The notes: generated by a model not told the origin, from the sequence alone. Positions 44,158 to 53,666 are shown, numbered from the stretch's first letter. The stretch is DNA of 61,908 nt from Promethearchaeota archaeon (GCA_020343655.1 CP070805.1:947889-1009796); one strand, 5' to 3'. Translations and numbers: made by a program.

Positions 44158-44454
44158 GTGTTTGATGAGCGAAGAGGAGGTCCCAAAGAGTATTTCTTAG
44201 GATTATATTTAACGATAGAGAATGATTTCATAATCAAAGCAAATTTTATTACAGACGGTTGTGGTGTGATGATTGCGGTTGGAAGTCAACTAACAATTTT
44301 GATTGAGGGTAAATCTATTGAATTTGCCAAAAATTTAAAACTAGAAGATATTGATAAAACATTAAATGGATTGCCTGAAGAAGAAAAATATTATGCTGAT
44401 TTTGTAATTGAAGTTCTTAAATCCATAATTGAAAAATATAAACAAGAGCAATAA
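44158..44454 (+). CDS. IscU/NifU-like scaffold homologue with lost cluster cysteines
   Basis: From GTG at 44158, 98 residues of the Fe-S scaffold fold are readable. TDGCGVMIAVGSQLTILIEG at about 33-51 is the central Cys motif. Of the three cysteine ligands of IscU only this one is kept: the first, usually in GxCGD, is replaced in RRGGPKEYF, and the third, usually in HCxxLA, is replaced by KYYADFV. An in-frame stop in the N-terminal part (see previous entry) fits decay, or expression from the internal GTG as a shorter, non-scaffold protein. No cysteine desulfurase gene is near. Confidence 0.75.
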   Translation: MFDERRGGPKEYFLGLYLTIENDFIIKANFITDGCGVMIAVGSQLTILIEGKSIEFAKNLKLEDIDKTLNGLPEEEKYYADFVIEVLKSIIEKYKQEQ

Positions 44455-44466
44455 TTTTAATCTTTA

Positions 44467-45207
44467 ATGACTGAACTAATAACAGAAAATATTGATATTC
44501 CTGTAAGATCTGATAATATTATTCTTAAAGGTTCAATCTATTTTAGACTAAATACTCCATCTAAAGCTCCTTTTATTATTAATTTGCCAGGATTTATGCA
44601 TCATAGGGGAAATTTTTTAGTAAAATTTTTTTCTGAAAGATTTGCAGATGCAGGTTATTATGTTTTGTCATATGATTATCGTGGTCATGGGGAAACACAA
44701 AAACAAACCGGATCTAGATTGGATCAAATGATAACGCAAATATTTTCGGATATTCATGTTGTTATTGATTGGATAATCCAAAATCAATCAAACAGGCTTC
44801 TAGAAAATAAAATTGCGTTATTTGGGAGGAGTCTTGGTGGAGCAATCATACTATCTCATGGCTTTATTGATGAGAGAGCAAAAATCTTAATTGCACTTAG
44901 TACACGGTATGATTATCGTACGATTCCGGAAAGATATCAAAATATTGAAGAAGAAATAAGAGAAGATATTATGAGAAAAATTAGCCCCAATAATTTTTTA
45001 AAAAAGAATTCACTGAATAATGATAGAATTTTGATTGCACATTGTAAAGATGATAATCAAATTCCATTTAAAAACTTATATCAAATAAAAGAGAATCTTG
45101 GATTAAATGATTATAATGTTATTGAGTTTGATACCGGAGGGCATACGTTTTCAGGGCATAGAGAAGAAATTTTTAAATATGCTCTCGAATTTCTAAAAAA
45201 ATTATAG
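44467..45207 (+). CDS. Alpha/beta hydrolase (serine esterase or lipase-like)
   Basis: The nucleophile elbow is GRSLGG near residue 122, the oxyanion strand region YDYRGHGET is at about 70, Asp is in CKDDNQIPFK and the His in GGHTFSGH near the end. Length 246. The family includes acylglycerol lipases and acetyl esterases. It starts 12 bases after the IscU-like gene and precedes PRPP synthetase by 54 bases. The substrate is unknown. Confidence 0.82.
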   Translation: MTELITENIDIPVRSDNIILKGSIYFRLNTPSKAPFIINLPGFMHHRGNFLVKFFSERFADAGYYVLSYDYRGHGETQKQTGSRLDQMITQIFSDIHVVIDWIIQNQSNRLLENKIALFGRSLGGAIILSHGFIDERAKILIALSTRYDYRTIPERYQNIEEEIREDIMRKISPNNFLKKNSLNNDRILIAHCKDDNQIPFKNLYQIKENLGLNDYNVIEFDTGGHTFSGHREEIFKYALEFLKKL

Positions 45208-45261
45208 GAGAAGAATACTATATTAAATTGTATTAAATTAAAATACGAGTATGAAATAATA

Positions 45262-46164
45262 ATGGAAAAAATTTTAATCGCTGGACCTGCATCTCAGATT
45301 TTGGGATGGAAAATTGCTCAAGAATTAAGCATTGAAGTAATAAACACAGAAAATAAGACATTTCCAGATGGAGAAAATTATTTGAGGATTAATATTGAGG
45401 ATGAAACAATATTCATAGACAAAGAAGTCATAATTGTTCAGTCAACTGGACCAAGTGCAAGTGGAAATCAGAATACTCGATTAATGGAACTTTTTATGAT
45501 TATTGATTCTGTAAAACGAATGGGAGCCGCAAGAATCATTGTTGTTGTCCCTTATCTTGCTTATGCACGCCAAGATAAAATATTTAGACCTGGAGAAACT
45601 CAATTTGCAAATGTTATTTTTCGTATTATCAATTCGCTAGGGATAAATGAATTATATACCGTCGACCTCCATGCCCCAGAAGTTTTGGATGAATGTTCAT
45701 GTAAAGCAATTAATATTGATTCAATGAAGCTATTAGCGGATTATATAAAAACTCAAGGGGCAGAAGATATTGTTGTTGTATCTCCAGATAAAGGAGCGAT
45801 TGAAAGATCAAAAGCTTTTGCTAGAAATTTTGGAGAAAATATCCCTGTAGAAGTTATTGAAAAGGAACGAGATTTTAAAACTGGAGAAATAAAAATGAGT
45901 GGCTCACTAGATCTTAAAGATAAGGATGTGGTTATTTCAGATGATATTATTTCTACAGGGGGTACAATGGCAAGTGCAATAAAAATAGCTAAAGCTAGTG
46001 GCGCTAGGAAGATTTTTGCAGTAGCTACTCATGCATTATTGCTGCAACAGGCTAAATACAGAATTATAAATGCTGGAGCAGACGTAATAATTGGCACAGA
46101 TTCAATTGATAATGAAGTTAGTAAAGTTTCATTAGCAAAAATAATTGCAGATTATTTAAAATAA
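45262..46164 (+). CDS. prs: Ribose-phosphate pyrophosphokinase
   Basis: Makes PRPP from ribose 5-phosphate and ATP for nucleotide and histidine synthesis. Seen are FPDGENYLRI near residue 33, VVPYLAYARQDK (ATP/flag loop), VDLHAPEVLD, and the PRPP-binding loop VVISDDIISTGGTMASA near residue 220. Length 300 is that of the archaeal class. The start is ATG 45262. It is convergent with the P-loop kinase gene after 15 bases. Confidence 0.93.
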   Translation: MEKILIAGPASQILGWKIAQELSIEVINTENKTFPDGENYLRINIEDETIFIDKEVIIVQSTGPSASGNQNTRLMELFMIIDSVKRMGAARIIVVVPYLAYARQDKIFRPGETQFANVIFRIINSLGINELYTVDLHAPEVLDECSCKAINIDSMKLLADYIKTQGAEDIVVVSPDKGAIERSKAFARNFGENIPVEVIEKERDFKTGEIKMSGSLDLKDKDVVISDDIISTGGTMASAIKIAKASGARKIFAVATHALLLQQAKYRIINAGADVIIGTDSIDNEVSKVSLAKIIADYLK

Positions 46165-46179
46165 GAAAATAACTGTTAT

Positions 46180-46725
46180 TCAATAATTTTGAATAATTGT
46201 TATAACTAATTTTCTTGTTTTTTCCTTTAAATCTTCAATTGTAGTATTATTTAAGATTGTATATTCAGCATTTTCAAGAACTTTATCAAGTCCAAATTCA
46301 ATTTCTCTTTTATCTCTCTCTTTTAGATCCTCAAGACTTTTTGGATCATCACTGCGAGCTCTTTCAAAAAGTCGATTGAATCTTCTTTTTTCATCAACAA
46401 CAATAGCTATAACTGGAAATTTCCAATTCTTCCTAAATATGTTAATTTCTGAGAGAGATCTAACTCCATCAACAAAAACAACTTGTTCATCCTTTAACCT
46501 TTTTATTAAATTTACACACTTTTCAGCTATTATCCCGGGTCCTCCTTTTTCACGCATTTCCTTGGCAATTTTGCCAATATTATTTCCTGAAGGTTCTAAA
46601 TTCCTTTTTTTGGCTTCATTTCGAATAACATCGCCCATTGTTATAATAATCCCTAAATCCTTTATAGCCTCTATAGCAGTTGTTTTACCTGACCCCGGAA
46701 GCCCACAGATTGCAATTACTTTCAT
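46180..46725 (-). CDS. UPF0200-type P-loop nucleotide kinase
   Basis: Residues 1-14 hold the Walker A motif (AICGLPGSGKTTA). VVFVDGVRSLSEI gives a Walker B-like strand, and ERARSDDPKSLEDLKERDKREIEFG is the lid with arginines. Length 181 and the GDVIRNEA segment fit the archaeal UPF0200 (COG0237-related) family, of adenylate or dephospho-CoA-kinase likeness and unknown substrate. It is next to PRPP synthetase (convergent) and divergent from the JAMM gene. Confidence 0.82.
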   Translation of the reverse strand: MKVIAICGLPGSGKTTAIEAIKDLGIIITMGDVIRNEAKKRNLEPSGNNIGKIAKEMREKGGPGIIAEKCVNLIKRLKDEQVVFVDGVRSLSEINIFRKNWKFPVIAIVVDEKRRFNRLFERARSDDPKSLEDLKERDKREIEFGLDKVLENAEYTILNNTTIEDLKEKTRKLVITIIQNY

Positions 46726-46843
46726 TTTTATAGAAAAAATCTATTGAATATAATTTAAATATTTAGACTTTGTTTAAATTCTATATAGATTAAGAAATAA
46801 TATTTTTATAGTATAACATAACAAAACATTAAATACGGAAGTT

Positions 46844-47971
46844 ATGAAAAAAGATAAAAAAATTGATCCATACAAGACACCGGTATTATTAACTCAAAAA
46901 GCCTATAAAAGAATTGTGGGTTATGCAATCAGATACGCTAATGAAGATTTGAATCCTGATAAATGGCGTGAAGTTTACGGAATCTTGGTAGGGTCTATAG
47001 AAAATAATGCTAAGGTCATTGTAAAGGATGCAGTTCCAATGGTAGTCGGCGATAGAGCAGGAGTTAAGTATGAGAATAAACAATATGTTGATATGGCTCA
47101 AATTGATGCTTCTGTATTCGAAAGATCTATTCAGGATAATAAAACCGATTTTATAATAGGATGGTTTCATACTCATCCCGGTTTTGGCTTTTTTTATTCA
47201 CCAATAGATTGCATGACTCAATTAGGATATCAGATCCCAAATCCATATGCTGTAGGTTTAATATTTGATCATAGTGAAAAAGAATCTAATTTGCACTTTT
47301 TAGGTATAGCAGGACTTAGATTAAAAGACCCAGATTTAGGAATTTCTTCTACTTACGATTTAATAGAACTGAAATATGAACTAGAAGAAAAAACAATGGT
47401 TGAAAAAGTTGAAAAAACAATTGATAAGATTAAGAAGAACATGGAAAACGTATTAAAAGAAATTAAATACATTGATGAAGTGCTCCGAAAAAAGGCATTA
47501 GCCCAATTACAGAGGAATTTCGGATTAATTCTAGTTCCAAAAGAAAATTTAATAGTAACTGACGATGAAGAGGTAGCTGAAGAGGATGAACGGTATTTAT
47601 ATGAGTGGGACCCTGAATTCTTTAAAAAATCATACCGTATCCCAAAATTTAGAGAAAAAATAGAAAAAGTTGTAGTAGCTGCCTATGATGAATTGGATGA
47701 ATTAAATGAAAATGAAGAAAAAGAAAAATATGAAAACAAAAAGAAGAAATTCATAAAAAAAATTCAAAATATGTTGAAGAAACCAAATGAATGGTATGAT
47801 AAAATAATGGATGATTTCTCTAAAAGAATTGAAATTATTTTTCCTTTATATTCATATTTGGACACTAATGAAAGGAAAGTTATTGAGCATTTTGAAGAGA
47901 GAAGCTCTGAATATTACAAAATCTTAGATGAGCTGAATAAGAGAGCAGAATTAAAACTAGAAGAAAAATAG
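46844..47971 (+). CDS. Rpn11-like JAMM metalloprotease with long C-terminal helical region
   Basis: The N-terminal 170 residues are an MPN+ domain with complete JAMM residues: E43 in REVYGILVG, H109, H111, S119 and D122 in WFHTHPGFGFFYSPID. This is very close to the Rpn11/CSN5 proteasome-lid type (WYHSHPGFG). Zinc-dependent removal of ubiquitin-like modifiers is expected. The remaining 200 residues are highly charged coiled coil, unlike Rpn11. No E1, E2 or ubiquitin-like gene is in the window. An upstream promoter-like ATTTTTATA lies at 46802-46810. Confidence 0.9.
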   Translation: MKKDKKIDPYKTPVLLTQKAYKRIVGYAIRYANEDLNPDKWREVYGILVGSIENNAKVIVKDAVPMVVGDRAGVKYENKQYVDMAQIDASVFERSIQDNKTDFIIGWFHTHPGFGFFYSPIDCMTQLGYQIPNPYAVGLIFDHSEKESNLHFLGIAGLRLKDPDLGISSTYDLIELKYELEEKTMVEKVEKTIDKIKKNMENVLKEIKYIDEVLRKKALAQLQRNFGLILVPKENLIVTDDEEVAEEDERYLYEWDPEFFKKSYRIPKFREKIEKVVVAAYDELDELNENEEKEKYENKKKKFIKKIQNMLKKPNEWYDKIMDDFSKRIEIIFPLYSYLDTNERKVIEHFEERSSEYYKILDELNKRAELKLEEK

Positions 47972-48128
47972 TAAAAATATTTAATTCTATATTTGCCAAA
48001 CTTTAAAAATAGAAAAAAATATAATCAATTTAAGTATTTTAGTAAAATTTTATATTAATAGTAAATTATTAAGAATTAATCAAGCTTCTTTTTAATAAAT
48101 TATAAAATTTTGTTGCGAATGGTTATTA

Positions 48129-48455
48129 ATGGTTAATGAGACAACAATTATAATAAGAAACAGAAACGATAAAGATAAGTCAATTAAAGACGCAATATTC
48201 GCATTTTCTGGAGGTAGAAAATCACTCTTAATAAAGGGCGAAGGTCAAGAAATAAGTACTGCGGTAGAAGTCGCAGAAATTTTGAAAAACCGCATGTATC
48301 CTAGAATAGAAATTGCTAATATTTCTTTAGGAAGTCGTCCTTATCTAAATAATAGACAACGTGGTTATCATACTAGAAATAATAAATCAAATAAAAACAA
48401 AATAGATATCATATCAAATATTAAAATTACGCTTCAAACCAAATCAATTACCTAA
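48129..48455 (+). CDS. Alba family nucleic-acid-binding protein
   Basis: The Alba motif SLLIKGEGQEISTAVEVAEI (about residues 34-53) with RMYPRIEIANISLGS is clear. The fold binds DNA or RNA as a dimer and serves as chromatin protein or RNA chaperone. The acetylatable Lys pair of Sso10b is not at the usual N-terminal place. The C-terminus adds a polar, basic tail (NNRQRGYHTRNNKSNKNK) of about 35 residues that resembles an RNA-binding extension. It precedes a small zinc-finger gene by 4 bases. Confidence 0.88.
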   Translation: MVNETTIIIRNRNDKDKSIKDAIFAFSGGRKSLLIKGEGQEISTAVEVAEILKNRMYPRIEIANISLGSRPYLNNRQRGYHTRNNKSNKNKIDIISNIKITLQTKSIT

Positions 48456-48459
48456 CTTT

Positions 48460-48642
48460 ATGAAATCTAACTCTAAATCTAATTTTGAACATTTAGGACC
48501 GTTGTTAGAAGAGGCCAGAACTCCCGCAGTATGCGAGATCTGTAATAATTTTATTTATAAACGAATCTATTACGATGAGAATTCTAAGAAAAAAAGAAAG
48601 ACTATTTTTGTCTGTAAAAATTGTTTAGAAAAAGATAACTGA
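48460..48642 (+). CDS. Small zinc-finger protein, unknown
   Basis: A 60-residue protein with two Cys pairs (VCEICN and VCKNCL) forming one zinc site. The central part is basic. It is 4 bases downstream of Alba on the same strand and likely co-transcribed, so a nucleic-acid role is plausible. Confidence 0.65.
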   Translation: MKSNSKSNFEHLGPLLEEARTPAVCEICNNFIYKRIYYDENSKKKRKTIFVCKNCLEKDN

Positions 48643-48669
48643 ATATGATTTTTTTGTACTCTATGAATT

Positions 48670-49485
48670 TTATTTTTTTTTAAGTTTCTTCAGGTTTCGT
48701 TTCTCAAGAAATTTTGTCCAGTTAAAAGCCATTATAAAAAACATAGCTGTTATTGTAACTAATAACAAAATTGCTTCCGTTATTATGCTTGAACTATCGT
48801 TTGATTGAATCTCTTGAGCTACGAATCCAAGCGCTACAAAAATTGGCCAACAACAATAAAATAAAGTTGTAAAATTTTTACCTAACCATCCAGGAATAAT
48901 ACATTTCCAAAAGGGATATTTTATCATACCCAATGGTAAAAATAAAATATCATCTGGTAGTGGAGTCAATGCAAATAGAAATATATATAAAGGTGTCCGT
49001 TTTTCGTTTTCTAAGATTAATTTCCCAAATCTATCAACATTATTCAATAGATCTGAATCTCTTTCTTCAGCTAATTTTTTTGTACCATACCCTACAGCAT
49101 AACCCGTAAATTCACCTAACGCACTACCTAAACCTCCCGCTAATGCAAGACCGATAATTTCCAACCAAAAAGAACCGATTAGTAAAATTTGTGTTATTTC
49201 TAATCCTGCTGTAGAATATTTCAGATATACTGAATTTGAGAGAGTAAATAATACAAATGGAAAAGGTATAGGAAACCCTATTGATGCTGAGCCTAAAAAA
49301 CATATTCCAAGAGAAATTAATAGCGCCCAAAAATAATTTGAGCCTTGTGCAATTTCAGCTAAATTTTGTCTTAAGTTTATAATAGCTTTTTGAAAATCTG
49401 GTATAAATAAAAATAAAAATATATATATTATAACAGCCAAATAAATGATTGCGAATACAATAGGTAATTTCTTCGGAACTGCCAT
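48670..49485 (-). CDS. VTT-domain (DedA/SNARE-associated) membrane protein
   Basis: Five to six hydrophobic segments with the VTT core: GGLGSALGEFTGYAVGYG near residue 125, then PLYIFLFALTPLPDDILFLPLG, which holds the re-entrant PxPD element. Bacterial DedA and eukaryotic TMEM41/VMP1 relatives are lipid scramblases or flippases. Its start is 7 bases from the end of the cyclophilin-like gene upstream, so the two are coupled. Confidence 0.83.
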   Translation of the reverse strand: MAVPKKLPIVFAIIYLAVIIYIFLFLFIPDFQKAIINLRQNLAEIAQGSNYFWALLISLGICFLGSASIGFPIPFPFVLFTLSNSVYLKYSTAGLEITQILLIGSFWLEIIGLALAGGLGSALGEFTGYAVGYGTKKLAEERDSDLLNNVDRFGKLILENEKRTPLYIFLFALTPLPDDILFLPLGMIKYPFWKCIIPGWLGKNFTTLFYCCWPIFVALGFVAQEIQSNDSSSIITEAILLLVTITAMFFIMAFNWTKFLEKRNLKKLKKK

Positions 49486-49492
49486 ATTCTTA

Positions 49493-49867
49493 TTATTTCT
49501 TTGATAATTTAGTATTTAATCCATTCCTTGCTTTTAATAGTATTTCAAGATTAGTACTTACCTTTCCAATTTTATTTACTTTGTTTGACATTTCAATGTC
49601 TTCAATAACTATAATTAATTCATCAGTTTTAGGATTATAAAGAATATCACCTTTTTCTACATTAGTTATAGATTTAGGATTAGATCCTTTATATATTTCG
49701 ACACCAGGTAATGTCCAATATCTCTTTGAACCAAAACTAAATCTTCCTCTTAATACAATAGGTAATTTATCAATTATCGCATCTGCCGTTAGGGGTGCTA
49801 GATGGCGGATAATATTACCTTCAAGTGTGCCAATCCCGAATAAATCAATCTTTATGGGTACACTCAT
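49493..49867 (-). CDS. Cyclophilin-like fold protein (DUF369 type)
   Basis: A 124-residue protein resembling the archaeal cyclophilin_like family: IRHLAPLTADAIIDKLPIVLRG at about residues 20-41 and GVEIYKGSNPKSI later, matching TM1367-like proteins. No peptidyl-prolyl isomerase activity is established for the family. It precedes the VTT gene by 7 bases. About 600 bases without a gene lie upstream. Confidence 0.75.
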   Translation of the reverse strand: MSVPIKIDLFGIGTLEGNIIRHLAPLTADAIIDKLPIVLRGRFSFGSKRYWTLPGVEIYKGSNPKSITNVEKGDILYNPKTDELIIVIEDIEMSNKVNKIGKVSTNLEILLKARNGLNTKLSKK

Positions 49868-50462
49868 ATTTTATAATTAATATAATAATGGATATTTATA
49901 TATTCTTAAATTAATTCTTAAATTGATTATATTTTTGTCGAATTAGTTAATAAATACGTTATCTACCTTAATAACAAGATTTAAATACTCAAATTGTCAT
50001 ATATCTATCTGGACAATAGGTCTATTTTGCATTGGAATTAGAGACATATTTACGGTTTATACACCGGATTATTTTTTTTCATAAATTTAAACTGATCCTT
50101 AATTTCCGACAATTTTTTTTTTGATTCTGATGATTCTAAATACTCTCATAGAAAATATTCACTTTTTTCATTTGTTCCTGTAGTGTATAAAATAAATTCT
50201 ACATGAGATACATAATTAATTCAGCGCAGGAATTAAAAGTTTTCAACAAATTTTCGATTTAATTTGAGCCTTTTTAGAAAATGTGACAAGGTAACATTGA
50301 AAATAGAATTCTAGTTGAATTTTATGGTATTTTTTTTTATACCTGAGACCCTGGGACTTGAAGTGCATTAAATCGGAATTAAAATATATATAGGAGCTTT
50401 GATTTCATAATTGCTTCATTGGATAACGATTCTTTTATTCCTCTGAACCAATTATACTTAGA
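49868..50462. other. 595-base region without a recognisable gene
   Basis: No frame here has a convincing start and length. The segment includes the promoter of the cyclophilin-like gene (minus) near its left end, long T runs at 50073 and 50113, and a short inverted repeat GGTAT-T8-ATACC at 50326-50343. The right third (about 50341-50375) is somewhat less AT-rich than the rest. I see no tRNA, no repeat array and no clear C/D box RNA. Confidence 0.5.
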
Positions 50463-51338
50463 CTAATCGGAGCGCCTATTGTCCTCTTTTTTTTTATTTA
50501 AGTTAGTTAAATCATCTAAACTGTCAATATCATGGAATTTATAATTGCTTTCGATTTCAAAAGCATAGATTTTCTTTTCTTTTAAAATTAAATAGTTAAT
50601 CATTTCCCAAATAGTTCTGAAAGGTAGGTTTTCTTTTAAATCTAAGATTATATTGAAAAAATTATAATCCAAGCCAAAGCTTGGTATAATTTGCATTATT
50701 TTACTCGAAGTGAGAATAGATTGCAAATTTCCTTGATAAATTCTTTTTAAAAGATTATATAAACCGAATTTTTTCACTTCTCCAAAAGAAATTAATTTAT
50801 AATTTGGCATATCCTCTTTTAATACTTTTTTATCTATTTTTCTATAAAAAATGAAACCATTGTCTTTAATCACTGTTATATTCTCTGAAATGATGGAAAT
50901 GATTTCTTTCAATAATTTAAATTCAAAAATTGTATCTCCTGGGATTAGGATATAAATACTTTCTGGAATGAAAAATTTCTGGTCGTTTTTAATTGATAGG
51001 AAGGAATATAATGAACCTAGTTTATACTGAATTCCAGAATTAATAATATACAATTTATGTTGTAAAAATTTATCGCTTTCCCTAATTTTAAATATAAAAT
51101 CCTTAATTTTATTTCCTAAATGCCCTATTACAACACCGATTCGCCCTACGCCTAAATTTATTAATTTAACAATAGTATTTTGGAGGATTGAATCATAATC
51201 TAATGCTTCAATTTTTAATAAAGGTTTAGGTATATCTTTCGTTAATTCTTCAAGCCTTTTTCCTTCTCCAGCACATAATATTACAAATGATAATTTTTCT
51301 TTAAAATCATTCTTTAGTAGTGACAATTCTATTCCCAT
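50463..51338 (-). CDS. Nucleotidyltransferase (NDP-sugar or choline-phosphate type)
   Basis: Starts with FVILCAGEGKRLEELTKDIP followed by KPLL, the signature loop of the NTP transferase fold. LIPGDTIFEF gives the metal-binding Asp. The remainder is divergent, lacking the usual EKP motif, so the substrate may be unusual (LicC-like or sugar-1-phosphate). The start at 51338 overlaps the end of MetAP by 32 bases; GTG or later starts cannot be excluded. It is the third gene of AspRS-MetAP-NTase. Confidence 0.72.
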   Translation of the reverse strand: MGIELSLLKNDFKEKLSFVILCAGEGKRLEELTKDIPKPLLKIEALDYDSILQNTIVKLINLGVGRIGVVIGHLGNKIKDFIFKIRESDKFLQHKLYIINSGIQYKLGSLYSFLSIKNDQKFFIPESIYILIPGDTIFEFKLLKEIISIISENITVIKDNGFIFYRKIDKKVLKEDMPNYKLISFGEVKKFGLYNLLKRIYQGNLQSILTSSKIMQIIPSFGLDYNFFNIILDLKENLPFRTIWEMINYLILKEKKIYAFEIESNYKFHDIDSLDDLTNLNKKKEDNRRSD

Positions 51339-52224
51339 CCATATCTATTACAATTGTATGCTCCTCTTGAGCTACAGGTTCTTTAGATTTTTCTACTAAG
51401 ATATTATATGTATCCAAAATTTTTTTTCCTACAAAAAATTCAAGAGTTCTCCTTATTTTATTTTTTGGAATAATATTATTAAACTCTATCCACCGTGGCG
51501 AAAAGGGTAGGTGTCCAAAATTTTTCTCAATTTTATTCATATAAGACAAATGCTCATATGACAGATTTTTCTTTTGTTTTTTTATAAATCGAAAGATATA
51601 CCAATTATTTCCATTCTCTACTTTACCTATTCCAGATGTAGCGAAAGGTTCACATGCATATGCATCTCCAGGTTTTAATACTTGATTATGAATTTTTTCT
51701 TTATAATTGGGGATAAACGATCCAGCGTGTAAAACGTATTGCTTTAATTCATGACCACCTAGGTTTGTTATTGGGCGTAAACCTCGATTTATAATCTTTT
51801 GAGCAATAGCTTCACCAAGTTCATATAATTTAACGCCTGGATTAAATAATTGAATAGCAGCTTCAAGCGCTTCTTTTGCTGCTTCAATATAATTTTGAAG
51901 CTTAGGGTTCTCATCAATATTTATGGTAAATGCAGAATCTGCTATGTATCCATTATAATGGGCACCAATATCAATTTTTAATAAACCGCTTTCTGGGATT
52001 CTAGTCTGATCATCAATAGGAGGGCTATAATGAGCGGCAATTTCATTCAAAGACATATTAATGGGAAATGAAAGTCCACACTTGTGCTTGATTATTTCAG
52101 CTTCACATTTATTTGCTATTTCTAAAAAAGGTACTCCGGGTTTAATTAACTTTTTTGCTAATTTCTTAGCAGCAATAACTCCTTTTCCCGCTTTAATATA
52201 ATCTTGAATATAGTTATTCCTCAT
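51307..52224 (-). CDS. map: Methionine aminopeptidase, type II
   Basis: Removes N-terminal Met from new proteins. The pita-bread fold metal ligands are visible: His in AHYSPPIDD region, DIGAHYNGYIADSAFT with the two Asp ligands, His in NLGGHELKQY, Glu in CEPFATSG and Glu near the end (QEEHTIVI). The insert typical of the type II (eukaryotic and archaeal) enzyme is present. Length 305. It is 34 bases downstream of AspRS and overlaps the nucleotidyltransferase. Confidence 0.92.
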   Translation of the reverse strand: MRNNYIQDYIKAGKGVIAAKKLAKKLIKPGVPFLEIANKCEAEIIKHKCGLSFPINMSLNEIAAHYSPPIDDQTRIPESGLLKIDIGAHYNGYIADSAFTINIDENPKLQNYIEAAKEALEAAIQLFNPGVKLYELGEAIAQKIINRGLRPITNLGGHELKQYVLHAGSFIPNYKEKIHNQVLKPGDAYACEPFATSGIGKVENGNNWYIFRFIKKQKKNLSYEHLSYMNKIEKNFGHLPFSPRWIEFNNIIPKNKIRRTLEFFVGKKILDTYNILVEKSKEPVAQEEHTIVIDMDGNRIVTTKE

Positions 52225-52258
52225 TATTTTTCAATAGATTCATTAATATTAAATAAAT

Positions 52259-53581
52259 TTAAGGTGTTAATCTATCAGGAGTCCTTGGATACATTACCGC
52301 TTCTCTTATATCATCTAATCCACATAATATTGTTAGCCATCTATCAATTCCAAGTCCAAAACCTCCATGTGGAGGCATTCCATAATCAAATGTATTAAGA
52401 TGTGATTTAAATGCCAGTGAGTTTAGCCCTGATTCTTCAAGGGCTTTTACTAATTGCTCTTTATTATGAACCCTGGTACCTCCTGAAGTCAATTCTAACA
52501 TTCCTTTTTGTAGATCAAAAGATTCACTATATTTTGGATTTTTTGAAGGCATAATATAAAAAGGCTTAATAGACATTGGCCAATGAGTTATGTAGTAATA
52601 CTCTTTTAATTGTTCGCCTAATTTTCTATAAGCCTCAGTAGAAATGTCTTCTCCAAACTCAATATCAAAATTAAAATTTTTATTAATTAAATTGATGATT
52701 TCTTCATATTTATACCTTGGAAAAGGAATTTCTGGTACAATTGTTTTATCTTCCATTTTTAAATATTTTAATGCTGACATCTGATTTTTTCTAATATCTT
52801 TAATAACATTATGAACCATTTCTTCTAAAAGTTTAAGAACATCTTCCATTGTAGAAAACCCCATTTCTACATCTAAGGTAAAAATCTCACATAAATGTCT
52901 TTTTGTACGGCTTTTTTCAGCTCTAAAACAATCGCTTATCTCAAAAACTCTTTCATATACCCCACTCAATTGCTCTTTATATAATTGAGCAGATTGAGTA
53001 AGAAATGCTTCTTTTTCAAAATAAATTATAGGAAATAACTCAGTACCTCCTTCTGTCGCGGAACCTATAATTTTTGGGGTTGTTATTTCGGTAAAATCTC
53101 TATTGAATAAAAATTTCCTAATGGATCTAAGCATTTCTCCTCTAATTTCAAAAAGAGCTTGATTTTTGAGGGATCTTAGATCTAAAGCTCTATTATTTAA
53201 TCTGAGATCTAAATCTGATAATGTTTCTCCTGTCATATCTATAGGAAGTTTATCAGGGGTTATATTTAGTATTTTTATTTCAGATGGTATTATTTCAATT
53301 CCTCCTGGAGCTTCATTGAACGTTTGTACAATTCCCTTTACCATTATACAGTATTGGTATCCAACTTTCGCCTTATTAAACACCTTATCAGATACAATCC
53401 CCTTTTTTAAGGTTATTTGGCGTTCTCCATATTTATCTTGGAGAGAAATGAATTTTAGACCTCCAAGATTTCTATAATTACGAACCCATCCACCTAAAAT
53501 AACTTGTTTACCTGCTAAATCTGGATTAACATCTTTAGTATAATGAGTTTTTCTCCAATCTCCTAATTCATCAAGCTGCAA
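52259..53581 (-). CDS. aspS: Aspartate--tRNA ligase, archaeal type
   Basis: Charges tRNA-Asp (and possibly tRNA-Asn). The N-terminal OB fold binds the anticodon; the class II core shows motif 2 in RAEKSRTKRHLCEIFTLDVE and motif 3 in GFGLGIDRWLTILCGLDDI, ending with YPRTPDRLTP. Length 440 fits the archaeal form. No AsnRS or GatCAB is in the window, so whether it is discriminating is unknown. It starts the AspRS-MetAP-NTase run and is divergent from the DNA methyltransferase. Confidence 0.94.
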   Translation of the reverse strand: MQLDELGDWRKTHYTKDVNPDLAGKQVILGGWVRNYRNLGGLKFISLQDKYGERQITLKKGIVSDKVFNKAKVGYQYCIMVKGIVQTFNEAPGGIEIIPSEIKILNITPDKLPIDMTGETLSDLDLRLNNRALDLRSLKNQALFEIRGEMLRSIRKFLFNRDFTEITTPKIIGSATEGGTELFPIIYFEKEAFLTQSAQLYKEQLSGVYERVFEISDCFRAEKSRTKRHLCEIFTLDVEMGFSTMEDVLKLLEEMVHNVIKDIRKNQMSALKYLKMEDKTIVPEIPFPRYKYEEIINLINKNFNFDIEFGEDISTEAYRKLGEQLKEYYYITHWPMSIKPFYIMPSKNPKYSESFDLQKGMLELTSGGTRVHNKEQLVKALEESGLNSLAFKSHLNTFDYGMPPHGGFGLGIDRWLTILCGLDDIREAVMYPRTPDRLTP

Positions 53582-53666
53582 TTTCCTAACAACTCTAAAA
53601 ATTTTCTCGAATATATTTTTTAAAATTAAAATAAAAATAAAATTTTTGCCTTCTTATCTTATATTT

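Noticed and set aside
50326..50343. Terminator-like inverted repeat GGTAT-T8-ATACC
   Set aside because: A 5-bp stem in AT-rich DNA without a gene end close by is not significant.
49868..50462. Possible C/D box RNA (CTGATGA near 50127) or other ncRNA in the large gap
   Set aside because: No matching D box or terminal stem at a proper distance; the T-rich sequence gives chance matches.
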